DNA of 64,000 nt from Ariolimax columbianus (GCA_036924085.1 JAVGWX010000007.1:104210138-104274137); one strand, 5' to 3'; shown: positions 44,816 through 56,360, numbered from the stretch's first letter. A program made the numbers and translations. The notes: generated by a model not told the origin, from the sequence alone.

Positions 44816-45089
44816 CTTCATAGCTTGACTTTAAGTCCCTCTTTCCACACCTTGTCGAATGCTTTCTCTAGATCCACCCAAACCACTATTGTATGCTTTT
44901 TCTCTTGGTAAGCATTCTCTATTTCCTGCACTATGAGACTGATCTGGTCCTCAGTGGATCTGTGTTGTCTAAATCCTGCTTTCTGCGGAATTAATATGTG
45001 CTTTGCTTCCAGGTGCCACATCAGTCTGATGTGTATCATGCGCTCCATCAGTTTACCTACACAGTTCAGTAGGCTGATATCCATTTGGA

Positions 45090-45526
45090 TCTACTAAGTC
45101 GGTGAGCTAAACAGACTCTATCTACATTCACTCGTCCCTTCTCCATGCCAACCTGCTTGAGCTAAACTTTGACTAGTGTTATATACACTCAAGCAGTATC
45201 AGAGCTGACCAATGGATCTCATGGGGATGGCTCTATTCAGTCGTTATTGGAACGAATTCCTGAACACCTGTCACTCATCTATAGCAGCAAGCTCCGCTGC
45301 CCTCCCGTCTGTCACTCACCCCCCCCCCCCCTTCCCCAAATCGGAAAGCCAGTGGTCAGTTCCTACCTGTACATTCTTTGCCCAACTCCGATTTCCTTTG
45401 TTGAGACGGTGAGTGACCTTGGCGTAGTGACCAGACAGAGAGTGACCTTGGCCCTCATTCAAGTACCTTTGCTCTCATCACATCACCTCTGCTCTAAACT
45501 CTCATGCTCAGGGTGGAACTGTTACA
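45090..45526 (-). mobile_element. Partial LTR of the TGTAACAG family
   Basis: Homologous to 14730-15166: the same order of blocks (gttatatacactcaagca, gcctaatgg..., gagacggtgagtgaccttgg) and terminal gtggaactgttaca. The U5 half is missing. It contains a 14-C tract at about 45319-45332. Confidence 0.78.
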
Positions 45527-45695
45527 ATTGCCACGGGAAGTAGAGGAGGCAGGGACAATTAATGCATTTAAGAATAGATTGGATGCGCATAGCTTTTAGA
45601 GCAAGTTAATGTAAATGAGACTGGTTGTATACAGACTCTGTAGTGTCTTCTAAACCAGTATAACGACGTTAAGTTAAGTTAAAGTAACCAGTAAT
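45527..45695 (+). mobile_element. CR1-like LINE 3' end
   Basis: The plus strand reads PREVEEAGTINAFKNRLDAH SF then a stop, followed by the 3' UTR shared with 25439-25665 (ggttgtatacagactctgta, ttctaaaccagtataacgac). It abuts the LTR end, suggesting the LTR inserted into it. Confidence 0.85.
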
Positions 45696-46360
45696 CTCTC
45701 ACTTCGGTGTAATGTTTCTGCTGCCTTAGTGTTGACACAGTCGCTGTGCTGACCCTAGATTAACCCGGCCTCGCTAATTATTTTCTTTGCCACTTTTTTA
45801 CTCTCAGAGAATACAGTCGCCAGTCCCAATTTATTCTGCTCTAAAGGATTACGCTCTACATGGATCGTTTACACAATCTTGGCTAATCTCCTTTCTAATC
45901 CTTTTGACATATGGCTACTTGTCACTCTGTCATTCCAAATATGACAGCCTGACATGCGACTAATTGTTGCTAACTCTTCTATTGATACTAGTCCTATATA
46001 AACTGATACTAGTCACTTCCCCCAACTCAGACGACCCAGTCCCAACTCTTAGTAAACACTACTTTCTCTCTCTCTCTCTCTCTTTCTCTCTGATTTTTAT
46101 CATTCAAGCCCTGAGCTGCCAATGGCGTTACATTAATCCTAGATTGACCTGTACTTGCCAATAACTTTCAAATCCAATTCTTCGCTCTCCGAGAATAAGT
46201 TTCCAGCCCCAATCTCACCTGCTTCAAAGGGATCTGTTACACAAGCTCCATATACATTTACTTCTGTAGAAGCAGACAATATTATTAATCTATCCTGCGA
46301 CAGTACACTGAAAAGAAATATTGGCAGCGTGAAACTAGTTAGCTTTTGGATATTAGTAAA
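45696..46360. other. Unassigned, diverged direct duplication and (TC)n
   Basis: Two diverged ~110-bp copies at about 45750-45860 and 46130-46245 (shared gagaata, cagtccc/cagcccc and tctgctctaaagg/cctgcttcaaagg pattern). A (tc)n microsatellite is at 46065-46095. Confidence 0.45.
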
Positions 46361-46720
46361 AGATTAATTTCCGCTGGTATGTATTTGCTAATCTTAATTC
46401 CATTTGCAACGTCCTATTTGTGCGAAGCTGGGTTTTCGGTGGTCGCTGTGATAAAACAAACAGGTATCGTACAAACATCGACGTGGAACAGGTAATGAGG
46501 ATGGCCGAGTTGCTTGTGTCCAGTTTGATTCCAAGATTTTAGAAGATGTGCAGTGAATAACAGGCGCACCCATCCCACTAATTACGATTATTCAATGATA
46601 TGATATTTCAGCTGCGCACTGCAACTGTTAAAAAGACTTAATTTCTTACTTGGGTGTGCCCTAGACAAATGCAGGCCCATTTAGGGTGTGTCGGCACCCA
46701 GTTTTGTAACCACTGTTCGA
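46361..46720 (+). mobile_element. hAT transposase C-terminus relic and 3' end
   Basis: The plus strand reads IPFATSYLCEAGFSVVAVIK then (frameshifted) YRTNIDVEQ and MRMAELLVSSLIPRF-like residues, the C-terminal dimerisation region of ZBED5/FAM200-type hAT transposases. Ends near 46717 with gttttgtaaccactgttc, resembling the hAT terminal repeat. Confidence 0.75.
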
Positions 46721-47189
46721 ACTGATCTTCCTCCTTGGATCGATTTAGAAAAAGAATGTCAATCCAAGGGAGGCCACGCTGGAAATATTGAGTCAGTTCG
46801 TGAGGCAAAGTCCTGGTCTATAGTTGTGTATCAAGTTAAGTCCTAGTCTATAGTTCAGTAATAGTTGTGTATCAAGTTGTTAGTCGTCAACAATTCTTCC
46901 TTACTCAACTAAGCTGAATCCAAGGTACATGAAGTTAGCGCAAAATCAGATATGCATATGAGTTTGAGGTCCGTCGGTCGACTGATCAAGCCTATCCTTT
47001 CAGGTTATAATCATGATCTTATTATGTTTCAGTAACTGTAAGACAGTATCATTATTATTTATATCATTATTGAAATATTTTATTTAGACTATTTCAGTAT
47101 TTCATTATATTTATTTAAATGACATCATTCATTGTTATTGTAATCAGAATGAGTAGACTAGATAAAGTATAACATAACTCCCTTGACTT
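46721..47189. other. Unique AT-rich sequence
   Basis: Small direct repeats (ctagtctatagtt, agttgtgtatcaagtt) at about 46810-46890. Nothing else recognised. Confidence 0.4.
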
Positions 47190-48507
47190 AAGTTATGATT
47201 GATGGACAACAGCAGCGAAGGCGAACTTCGAAAAAGTTAACAAACTTCAAAACCAAGCCATGAGAATTATAACAGGTGGCATGAAGTCAACGCCAATTGT
47301 AGAACTTGAAAAGATTACAAAACTGCAATCCATGACCGATAGAAGAGACTGCAGAGCCCAGCTGCAGTCAGAGAAACTCCGAAGACTGACTGACCATCCA
47401 ATGCACCAGAGACTAAACAATTTGGGAAATGGGAAACTAAAGCGGAGAAACTTTGCAGAAATAGCCAAAGCAAAGATGCACGAAGATCCCATAAACGCAC
47501 TAACAACACCAAAACCCATCACTACTGTACGAAAACCTACCTGGAGGCAGGATATATTTCCAGAGGTGGTAGAAAATATACCAGGTATTGCAAACAAAAA
47601 CTGCCAGACTGAAAAAGAAAGGAGAGATACTACCCTAAGCTTCATAATGAAAAGCTAACCAAGCATGGACTGGACCCATGCATACACCGACGGTTCTGTA
47701 ACAAACACTACACAGAACGGAGGGGCAGGAGCATTCCTGAACCTACCAAATGGCAGAAAAATAACACTGTCATTCGCTACTGGTAAGTACACAAGCAATT
47801 TCAGAGCGGAGGCAGAGGCACTGAGGGCGGCAGTGGAAGAAATGGTGACACACAGTGAAAATGAGAGCCATATAGTCCTGCTGACAGATGCTCTCGCCGT
47901 AGTCACAGCGCTAAAAAGCCAGAAAAACACTGAGCTTAATGACTTAAGAGCAGCACTCTGCAAACTGTGCCAGCAGTCCGCACCAAAAAGGGTAGTGGTA
48001 CAGTGGGTTCCGTCACACTGCAACATCCAAGGCAACGAGGAGGCAGACAGACTGGCAAAAGAAGGTGCAAGACTACCACAAACAGATACCAGTATGACGT
48101 ACGAAGAGTCAAAACGGCTTATCAAAGCCAGATACATGACCAAATGGGAAACCGAACATACTGGTTACACCAAAAACGATGCCTATTACCAGTTGAACCG
48201 AAGAGAGCAGGTCGTTGTCTTCAGACTTCGCACTGGCCACAACAGACTGAGGTACCACCTATTCAACAAATTGAAGATATGGTGTACCGACGAATGCCCG
48301 TGCGGTACTGGTAAAATGACCGCTGAACATCTGCTGCAGAACTGCCCGACATACGAGGATCAGAGAGAGCAGATGTGGCCATTACCAGTGGAACTGCAAG
48401 ACAAGCTCTATGGCAGTGGCGAGAGCCTCAGGATGACCGCCGCTTTTTTCGAAAAAATAATGGTTACTGTCTGACTGCGTACGAAGAAGAAGAAGAAGTT
48501 ATGATTG
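47190..48507 (+). mobile_element. Young RNase H LINE copy, 5'-truncated, 12-bp TSD
   Basis: Insert 47202-48495 between perfect aagttatgattg duplications (47190-47201, 48496-48507). The first frame ends at 47658 (GGMKSTPIVELEKITKLQSM; PTWRQDIFPEVVENIPGIAN). The RNase H frame, 47665-48474, has catalytic-region blocks HAYTDGSVTNTTQNGGAGAF, NFRAEAEALRAAVEEMV, VLLTDALAVVTAL, VQWVPSHCNIQGNEEADRLA. It then has an HLLQNCPTYEDQREQMWP Cys/His tail (CPCGTGKMTAEHLLQNCP). It ends gactgcgtac(gaa)n. The two frames meet at a stop, possibly a single mutation or frameshift. Confidence 0.92.
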
Positions 48508-48599
48508 CATGTTTCTACACGTTCACTCTACAGGGCTATCTTACTAAGTTATTTCTTAAGTTCTTAGTATCTTATTTATTTACTATCTATCTACTCGTT

Positions 48600-50070
48600 A
48601 ATATAACTTCTTTATACTGGTTTAGAAGACTCTGCAGTCTGTGTATACAACATGTTTCATCTGCTCCACGATAAAAAAAAACAACAATGTGCATCCAATC
48701 TATTTTTGAATGTATGATTAATTGTCCCTGCCTCCACTATTTTCTGTGGCAATGCATTCCAAGCAGACACCACTCTCTGACTAAAAAAATATTTCATAAT
48801 ATCTAATCTGGACCTCTCTTTAGTCAACTTGTAGCTATGCCCTCTTGTTCTTGTGGGTGGCTGTATTTTAAAAAACTTGTGATAGTCTAATTTATCCATT
48901 CCTCTGATCATCTTATAAACCTGTATTAAGTCACCACAAATTCTTCTTTTATAGACACCTCACTGGTTTTTCTGAGTCTTTCCTCATAACTGTAATTCTG
49001 GAATCCCACTATCAGCTTTGTCGCTCTTTTTTGTGTTCTTTCCAGCATGTTTATATTCCCTCTACGATAAGGACTCCACACCTGTACACAGTACTCCAAT
49101 CTAGGTCTAACTAAAGCTTTATACAGTTGGACTATCACTTCCTTGCTCCTATGTTTAATATTTCTCTTTATCATACCTAACATTGCATTTGCCTTTTTCA
49201 CTGCTACCTGGACTTGCTCACTCACCTTTCCTGTATGATCTATTATAACCTCTAGGTCCTTTTCCTTATCTATCTTTCTAATATTGTTCTCTCCCATTCT
49301 GTAATTATGTTCCATATTGGATCTACCCATGTGGATGACTGTACATTTATCTACAGTAAACTCCATTTGCCAGCTTACAGACCATTCTCAAATTTGATCT
49401 AAATCCGACCTCAATATATCCACTTCTGCTTTAGATGAGACACTACTGCATAGTTTTGTGTCATCAGCGAATTTCGTAATCATGGATCCGATATCAATGT
49501 GCAAATCGTTTATATATATCAAGAACAAAACTGGTCCCAACACTGAGCCCTGTGGCACATAAGTCTTCACTTCACACCACTCAGAGTATTCCTTATTTAT
49601 GCCTACTCTCTGCCTTCTTCTCATTAACCAATTTTCAATCCATTTGGCAACTTCCCCACTTATTCCATGTGATTTTAACTTTCTAAATAATCTTTGATGA
49701 GGTATTCTATCAAAGGCCTTAGCAAAATCAAGATAAATAACATTCACTGGCTCTCCTTTATCTATGATTTTAGTAACCTCCTCCATGAATTCTAATAGAT
49801 TTGTTAAGCATGATCTCCCTCTAGTAAACCCATGCTGACTATTTCTAATTAGATTAAACTTGTCTAAATGCATTACAATGTTTTCTTTGATTATTGACTC
49901 TAACAATTTACAGACTATGCTCGTTAAACTCACCGGTCTATAATTTGCTGGATCTGATTTTTTGCCTTTTTTGATTAAGGGGATCACTCCTGCATCTTTC
50001 CAATCCCCTGGAACAATCCCTTTTGTAAGTGATTGAGAACATAATATTAATTCAAATGTTGTTATAGCGG
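48600..50070 (-). mobile_element. CR1-like LINE, 5'-truncated
   Basis: Minus-strand element. RT frame 49987-49388: DPANYRPVSLTSIVCKLLES, SQHGFTRGRSCLTNLLEFME, VIYLDFAKAFDRIPHQRL, VPQGSVLGPVLFLIYINDLH, TKFADDTKLCSS. A frame break follows, then 49366-48926 (TVDKCTVIHMGRSN; LVRPRLEYCVQVWSPYRRGN; ERTQKRATKLIVGFQNYSYE) and 48911-48657 (YFFSQRVVSAWNALPQKIVE). The start near 50070 is within the palm-preceding region (SQSLTKGIVPGDWK). Two frameshifts only, so moderately young. Confidence 0.9.
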
Positions 50071-50754
50071 GGGGTGAGGTTTAGGATGAACTCTCAACAC
50101 CAACTAAATGCTCCTATGGCGTGCGTCTCATATAGCCTCTGACAACAAAGTCCAACTTCTGGCCTTCGTGCGGCAGAACTGTTTTGACTAACAAGAGAAG
50201 GGGCGGAAGGCGAGTCACTGGTGCCTTAAAACTAGTAGTTTCGGGCAGATGGGGCTCGAGAGCCTTAGAAGGCAGGTCATCTAGGAAAAGGAAAACTCTG
50301 ATTTCAAACCATCTGAAGCCTTGCAGATAAGATACTGGTGTATCTCGTCGGGTTTTGTCAGATGTGGCTATGTAACCTGTTTTATGATAACTCTGAGAGT
50401 TGGTCAGCGTCTGCCAACCGACGATGTGCGAAGGAGCACACACAAGAGGATAACATGCCTTATCTTAGAGCGAGGAAAGGCAACCTCAGCTGAGTGTTGT
50501 GGCAGGGCAGACCAGGCTCTTAGCCTTGGTTGGCGGCTGGTCTAGGAGTGAAGCCCTGACAAGTGAATAGAGCATTGCTCTGCTGATCCGGCAGCTTCTG
50601 CAGCTTGCCTTGTTCCAAATGTATTGGTATCACCTTTCCCTTGGAGCAAACAAGGCAGACCGAGAGAGGGACCATACTGCATGGACAACACATGGTCTCT
50701 ATATTTCTGCCCAGGCTTTTTGCTAAAGGCACAATTACTATTGTCTGACAAGAC
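50071..50754. other. Unassigned sequence
   Basis: No similarity recognised on either strand. Base composition is slightly GC-richer than the flanks; possibly an old transposon. Confidence 0.3.
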
Positions 50755-50825
50755 GGAAAGAACCAATGATCAAGAGCAAAATTGGTACCAACACCAAGCC
50801 CTGTGGTACTCCACTTTTAACGTCT
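50755..50825 (-). mobile_element. CR1-like RT fragment
   Basis: The minus strand reads VKSGVPQGLVLVPILLLIIG, a copy of the VPQGSVLGPVLFLIYIND block of the CR1-like LINE. Ends just before the LTR at 50877. Confidence 0.7.
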
Positions 50826-50876
50826 GTAGTGCTATCAAGTTCAAGTTATTTGAAAATTTTACAAAAGTTCTTACTT

Positions 50877-52025
50877 TGTAATAGTTCCATCTGGAGCATT
50901 GGCGTTAAGGGCAGGGGTGATGGGACCGACGACTTAGGGAACAAAAGTTACCTGAATGTGTGCCACGGTCAATCACCATGTTGACACTAAGTCGACAAAG
51001 GAAGCGAGGGGTTAGAGGAAGAAAGAATGTGTCTGGTACAGGAGGGTGTTAGGAGCTGACCACTCTGGCGTTCCGATCGATTTAGGTGGGGGGGGGGGGG
51101 GGGGGGGAATTCTGAGTGATTCGTCTAATAACACCTAGTTGGAAAATGGTTAAAACTAGGGTGATGGCTAAGTCAGACAACCAACAGAAGTCTATTGGAC
51201 AGCCATGAAGTTGTTTGAGATTATATAATACTCGACAATGAGGAACTCGGGAGAGAGTGAGAATGAGTTGCATGGACTAACTAGCAAGGCTGACTAGCAG
51301 AGAGATTGAGAGGCTGTTACTAACTAGCAGACTTGTCAGGAGTTTGTGAGTGATAGAATGTGTTGCAGGGTTACGGTACCACCATACATCTTCGAGTTTT
51401 GGCCAGTCGCTCTATAAGTGTGTGTGCTGGACACCCTGTGACTAGAAGAGATCTGAATGTCTGTAATATTGTGCAGGACACCGAGTGAATGGTGTGTGTT
51501 CTGAAGTATGTGTATGCACAGATCGACTGAGTGTATGACCATAAGTGAATACGCGATTCCGACTAGAAGGACGTGATAAAAGTATTTGTAAATGCACAGA
51601 TCGCCAGATGGTACTTGATCTGATAGTAAATGTGAATGGAAAGTATTTGTGAATGTACAGATCACCTGTCTGAGTGTGAGTGGGTGCAAAGAACGGCAGA
51701 GTACAGAATAAGATCATGAAGACGAGTTTGTGAGCGTGTGTTGAGTGTGCAGATAAGGGGAGGGGAGTGTAGCGGCTAGAACTGGGTTGTATGAGCTGGG
51801 GGAAATATTCAAAAGCTTCTGCTTAAAACCTCTGCTATAGTTAATATTTGTATTAATATATATTATAATGTATGATCATTTGGTTCAGATGTATTTTGTT
51901 CTTTATGCAAATTCTATTGTGTAGGTTGATTGTTATTAAATATGACACCGGTTGTTGGAGAGTGTTTGCTGTGTTATTTGCTGTGTGTGGTCTTGTCGTG
52001 ATGTGGGTGCATGTTGTAATATTCT
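50877..52025 (+). mobile_element. Solo LTR-like element, TGTAATAG family
   Basis: Starts TGTAATAGTTCCATCTGG. It shares ordered blocks with the LTR at 61330-62697 (for example gtgccacggtcaatcacc against its complement) and with the inverted pair. Contains a 20-G run at 51088-51107. An internal tandem block at 51470-51670 (tgtgaatgcacagatcgcc-like, three times) is also present in the 61.6-kb copy. It ends against the minus-strand LINE 3' end. No internal domain. Confidence 0.75.
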
Positions 52026-53283
52026 AGATAGTAACCCTCAGCAAAACCTGAACTGCCTGGTCTGGTCTGGTCTGGTCATCCCGTAACCGGTGAGGTCGTT
52101 GGGGCACACATGAAGACATCTTCACAACCCCACGCCACCCCTCTCTGTCAGATGCCGCTGCCTGTGACTCTTCTGGTCGGAGACTGGTCCATTCTTTTAT
52201 GTTGTCCTCCCATCTCTTTTTGGGACGGCCTGATCGTCGCCTGCCGTGCACCTTTTTGTGGGGGATTGTATTTACAAGACCATTTGATCTCGATATGTGA
52301 CCGTACCAAGTGAGTTTCCTTCTTTTGACAGTTGCCAAGAGATCTTCTAAAGGCCCTATTGCTGTTGTAATTCTATCTCGTATTTCCTCATTTGTAACTC
52401 GATCTTTGTACGTGACGTTTAAAAGTTTTCGGAAACATCTCATCTCCAAGGCCTGTATCCTTCGTTGAAGGTCAGCTGTAACTGTCCATGTCTCACACGC
52501 ATAGAGGAATATTGACAGGACCAGTGTACGCATTAATCTGATTTTCGTGCGTAGTGCTAACCGTTTATCTTGCCAGATTTTGTTAAGCCGTGCAAGCGCC
52601 GCTATTGTCTGTGCTATTCTGGCCAACACCTCACATTTTGATCCTTCATCACTGACAATCGAACCTAGATATTTAAAACGGTAAACCACTTCGATTTCCT
52701 GACCGTTAGCTTTTATCTTGCTGTTGAAGCCCGTAGCGTTGTTGGTCATTAATTTTGTCTTTCCAGCGTTTATCTCCATACCATAGTCAAGAGCTGTTTC
52801 ATCGAGCCTTCTGACCCATTCCTGGAGTTCTGCTTCTGAACCCGCCAACCCGTCGATATCATCTGCAAAACGAAGGTTGGTAATCGTTCGGCCCCCTATC
52901 TTGACAGTACCAACGTGACCTCCAAGTGCCTCACTCATAATTCCTTCAAGGAATATATTGAAAAGAGTTGGAGAGAGTGTACACCCCTGTCTCACACCAA
53001 CTGATGTGCGAAACCAGTCTCCTCGCCTCCCATTCACAAGAACTGCGCTAGACGCCTTGATATACAGGTGTTCTAGGACCGTTATAATATTTCCGTTGAT
53101 ATTATACATCCTCATGGTTGCCCAAAGCGCTTTATGCCATACCCTATCAAACGCCTTCTTAAAATCCACAAACACATAATACAGTTTTTGCTGCTGTTCT
53201 AGATATTTCTCGCTTAGCAGCCTTAAATTAAATATCTGTTCTGTAGTGCTTCTTCCCTGTCTGAACCCTGCTTGCTCCTCGTA
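52024..53283 (-). mobile_element. LINE with intact 383-codon RT/C-terminal frame
   Basis: Minus-strand open frame 53175-52024, with upstream coding to 53283 (EEQAGFRQGRSTTEQIFNLR). RT motifs: YVFVDFKKAFDRVWHKAL, VRQGCTLSPTLFNIFLEGIM, NLRFADDIDGLAGSEAELQE, YLGSIVSDEGSKCEVLARIA. C-terminal part: SIFLYACETWTVTADLQRRI, KRRKLTWYGHISRSNG, GRPKKRWEDNIKEWT. Catalytic FADD is intact. 5'-truncated: no endonuclease. The stop lies beside a (gacca)n-like 3' end. One of the youngest LINE copies here; not a host gene. Confidence 0.92.
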
Positions 53284-53440
53284 CTGTCAAACAGATATCT
53301 GAAGGAGTCACTTCAGTACTGTCAAACAGATATCTGAAGGAGTCACTTCAGTACTGTCAAACACATATCTGAAGGAGTCACTTCAGTACTGTCAAACAGA
53401 TATCTGAAGGAGTCACTTCAGTACTGTCAAATAGATATAA
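53283..53440 (+). repeat. ~35-bp array inside LINE coding sequence
   Basis: Four to five copies (core aggagtcacttcagtactgt) encoding LKESLQYCQTDI, the equivalent of DSLKSCQIDI in the finger-tailed LINE. Confidence 0.9.
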
Positions 53441-53695
53441 ACACCTGGGAAAACTTTGCTCAAAATCGTTCAACCTGAAAGTGGGCTGACTCACATGGTG
53501 TTGCAATCAGCGAGGACTTTCATGTTCAAGCAACCCAGGATAGAAGCGCAGTCAGGAAGTGTAGAGCAGAGGGATAACCAGTGGCAGCTGTGAACTATGT
53601 TTGCCAGTTGTGTCATAGAGCTTTCCGAGCTCACATTGGCTTGACCAGTATAACATGGGGTCATGTTGGTAGTCCCAATCAACGACGATGCACGA
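53441..53695 (+). mobile_element. Finger-tailed LINE 3' relic
   Basis: DINTWENFAQNRST, then in shifted frame VCQLCHRAFRAHIGLTS. Homologous to 5225-5500, including the first half of the C2H2 finger; the His half is degraded. Confidence 0.8.
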
Positions 53696-55348
53696 TTGTA
53701 TATATTGTGGCTGGTGACATAATCAGAGAACTTGTGTTTGCTGACGACTGCGCTCTGAACAACAACTCAGAACTGAACATGCGGGTGGGAGTGGACCGGT
53801 TCTCTGCAGCATGCAAAAATTTTGGACTGACCATAAATGCCAAGAAAACAGGTCATGTACCAACCAGCACCAGGCATGCCATACACAAAACAGAGGTCAT
53901 GTACCAACCAGCACCAGGCATGCCGTACACAAAACAGAGGTCATGTACCAACCAGGACCAGGCATGCCGTACACAAAACAGAGGTCATGTACCAACCAGC
54001 ACCAGGCATGCCGTACACAAAACAGAGGTCATGTACCAACCAGCACCAGACATGCCATACACAAAACAGAGGTCATGTACCAACCAGCACCAGGCATGCC
54101 GTACACAAAACAGAGGTCATGTACCAACCAGCACCAGGCATGCCGTACACAAAACAGAGGTCATGTACCAACCAGGACCAGGCATGCCGTACACAAAACA
54201 GAGGTCATGTACCAACCAGCACCAGGCATGCCGTACACAAAACAGAGGTCATGTACCAACCAGCACCAGGCATGCCGTAACAAAACAGAGGTCATGTACC
54301 AACCAGGACCAGGCATGCCGTACACAAAACAGAGGTCATGTACCAACCAGCACCAGACATGCCGTACACAAAACAGAGGTCATGTACCAACCAGCACCAG
54401 ACATGCTGTACACAAAACAGAGGTCATGTACCAACCAGCACCAGGCATGCCGTACACAAAACCAGAGGTCATGTACCAACCAGCACTAGACATACCGTAC
54501 ACAAAGACTACAGTCAGCAGGCAGGCACTGAATGTCGTAGACAAATTCACATATCTGGGCAGCACGCTGTCGAAATCTGTCAGCCTAGATGATGAGGTGG
54601 CAAGCAGAATAGCAAGGGCCAACATAGCCTTTGGTAGAATGCGCTCGGTGATGTGGGTACATCATGGCATCAGCATCAAGACCAAACAAAGTCTACCGTG
54701 CAACCATAATTCCAACCCTACTTTACGCTTGTGAAAGCTGGACTGTATACTCTGGACATGCAAGGAGGTTAAACTACTTCCACACAGGTTGCCTGAGGCG
54801 AATATTCCACATCCGATGGCAAGATCGTATCACTGACATTGACGTTCTCTTGAGGGCTAACATGCCCAGCATCCATGCTATGCTAGAAAAATCACAACTA
54901 GGATGGGCCAGACACCTCGTCCGTATGTCAGACGAATGGCTCCCCAAAAAAGCTACTCTACGGCGACCTGAGAGAGGGATGGTGCGAGAAAGGGTCTCCA
55001 TAGAAACGTTTTAAAGACAGTCTGAGGGACTCGCTGAAAAGTTGCCAGATGGATATCACAACTTGGAAATGTCTTGCGCAAAACAGATCTGACTGGAGAA
55101 GTGCAGTCAAATCGGGTGTAGCTAGCATCGAAGGCCATTGTGTTGTGAAAGTCCAGAGCAGACGCGAGACCCGGAAATCATGATCAGCGGGAACACTATT
55201 ACCTTCTACTGACCTCGTGTTCCCGTTATGCAGCAGATGTTTTCATACCCGAATTGGCCTGTTCAGCCACATGCGCACCCACACCCAACAGAGAAATCTG
55301 TGACAAGGATGATGTCGGCGGTCCTCATCGACAACGATGGACAGCTAT
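53696..55348 (+). mobile_element. Finger-tailed LINE with internal minisatellite
   Basis: The RT end GDIIRELVFADDCALNNNSE, then NFGLTINAKKT, runs into a 44-bp array (53852-54500) that disrupts the frame. It resumes ALNVVDKFTYLGSTLSKSVS, RIARANIAFGRMRSVMWVHH, TIIPTLLYACESWTVYSGHA, GCLRRIFHIRWQDRITDID, GWARHLVRMSDEWLPKK. The terminal finger (CPVMQQMFSYPNWPVQPH frame-shifted) is damaged. It ends like the 4.8-kb copy (gacaacgatggacagctatt), followed by (att)n. Confidence 0.88.
53852..54500 (+). repeat. 44-bp minisatellite inside LINE RT gene
   Basis: About 15 copies with core gtcatgtaccaaccagcacc. It arises from the coding stretch TEVMYQPAPGMPYTK. 44 is not a multiple of three, so successive copies shift frame, and all three plus frames stay open. 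Confidence 0.96.
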
Positions 55349-55474
55349 TATTATTATTGCTATTTATATATATATGTGAAACAATAATTCATGTGATACT
55401 TTATTTATTGTTTTGTTTTGTTGTATTAACATATTTTGTTTGATTTATTAAACATATTTTGTTTCCAAAAACAG

Positions 55475-55640
55475 GAGACATAAATCAGCTACACAAGTTG
55501 GAATTGCTCAAGCGAGAAATGAGTGAAACAGCAGAGTACACATTTTCAACCCTGAAGGTAACTTCTCCAGCAGAAGGGATCAAACAAGTAGAGCTGAACA
55601 GACCAGAGAAAAGGAATGCATTTAACACAGCATCGTGGCG
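55475..55640 (+). CDS. ECH1: ECH1 exon (first visible): start of crotonase fold
   Basis: Acceptor ccaaaaacag and donor GTGGCG|gtaagt; phase 1 in, phase 2 out, 166 nt. Peptide DINQLHKLELLKREMSETAE YTFSTLKVTSPAEGIKQVEL NRPEKRNAFNTASWR. The LNRPxKRNA motif is the signature of delta3,5-delta2,4-dienoyl-CoA isomerase. This enzyme isomerises dienoyl-CoAs during oxidation of unsaturated fatty acids in mitochondria and peroxisomes. The N-terminal targeting exon(s) are not in view; upstream sequence is LINE. An ATG within the exon (MSETAEY) could be an internal start, but the acceptor and open upstream frame favour an internal exon. Confidence 0.92.
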
Positions 55641-56129
55641 GTAAGTGAACTGGAAACATTTACACAGAGAATAATGTCTAGATAATATAACCGGTTGTTG
55701 CTGCAGACATGTGAACATAAATCATGTGACGTCAAAGCATTATGAGGCTCCAGACTTTGGCTAATGTACATCTCTGTCACATATTTTATACTGCATCGGA
55801 GTGATACCGGGGATGAAAATAATAGGACAACTGTCACCTTCTTAACATGTTGTAACATGATGACTAAAGAGTGAATGAGGCTAGCAACATCAGCATGTCA
55901 AAAACATTCCCAATGTAACCAGCCACAGCTGTAGCTCAGATACAGCCTTCCATAAAGAGATCAAATGTAGATAAAACCTGGGCTTCACATCGAAGTGTAA
56001 AGGTCAAGGTGATTGGAAGCAGGCTTACTGTGAAAGGGGCCAGCTGCTTCACATTGGACCAAAATGATGAGTGAATGAGTGAGTACTTCATGCTAGATGG
56101 CCAGGCACAATAAAAACAGATCTGTGACA
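55641..56129. other. ECH1 intron 1, unique part
   Basis: No feature beyond AT-rich intronic sequence. Confidence 0.6.
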
Positions 56130-56360
56130 AGACAATTATGACAACCTATGCTCATGCAAGAGAAAGTGGAGATGGAAAGGACACATCCTCAGAAAGAAGC
56201 GTAACAATATAACCAGATGTGCACAGAATTAGAACCTACTGGGAACTGAGAAAGAGGGGAGGCCAAAGTAGACCTTATGAAGAAAAGGACAGAGCAGTTG
56301 ACATGTCATGGGCATAGCTCAGGAATATGACCCAGAATACAAACCAGCGGAGAGGAGAGC
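56130..56360 (+). mobile_element. LINE C-terminal relic
   Basis: The plus strand reads KWRWKGHILRKKRNNITRCA and, after frame changes, GRPK and DMSWA/QEYDPEYKPAERRAP. This is the RRWRWIGHxLRxxxNNITR-type C-terminus of LINEs, heavily mutated. Confidence 0.7.

Larger units (their letters stand above)
42780..45090 (-). mobile_element. RNase H LINE, 5'-truncated and rearranged
   Basis: Minus-strand element. From 45084 it reads GKLMERMIHIRLMWHLEAKH, QKAGFRQHRSTEDQISLIVQ and WVDLEKAFDKVW. It is interrupted by a SINE-like insertion (44446-44802) and resumes GKMYRWISHYFENRTARVQV, LEQGVPQGGVLSPTLFLVNI, MFADDLAMWTSK. The thumb region (VRPVLEYGIAPWAKTNFDKI, then MTVGMKSTLIVEIEKI) and a degraded RNase H region (LAKEGGGLPQPDSSVTYEES) end near 42780. 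Same family as 47202-48495. Confidence 0.88.

Noticed and set aside
47665..48474. Host ribonuclease H gene
   Set aside because: It sits inside a TSD-flanked LINE insertion and is joined to LINE thumb coding upstream; sister copies share the structure.
52024..53175. 383-codon frame as a host gene
   Set aside because: It has reverse transcriptase motifs (FADD, GCTLSPTLF) and lacks a 5' part; it is a LINE copy.
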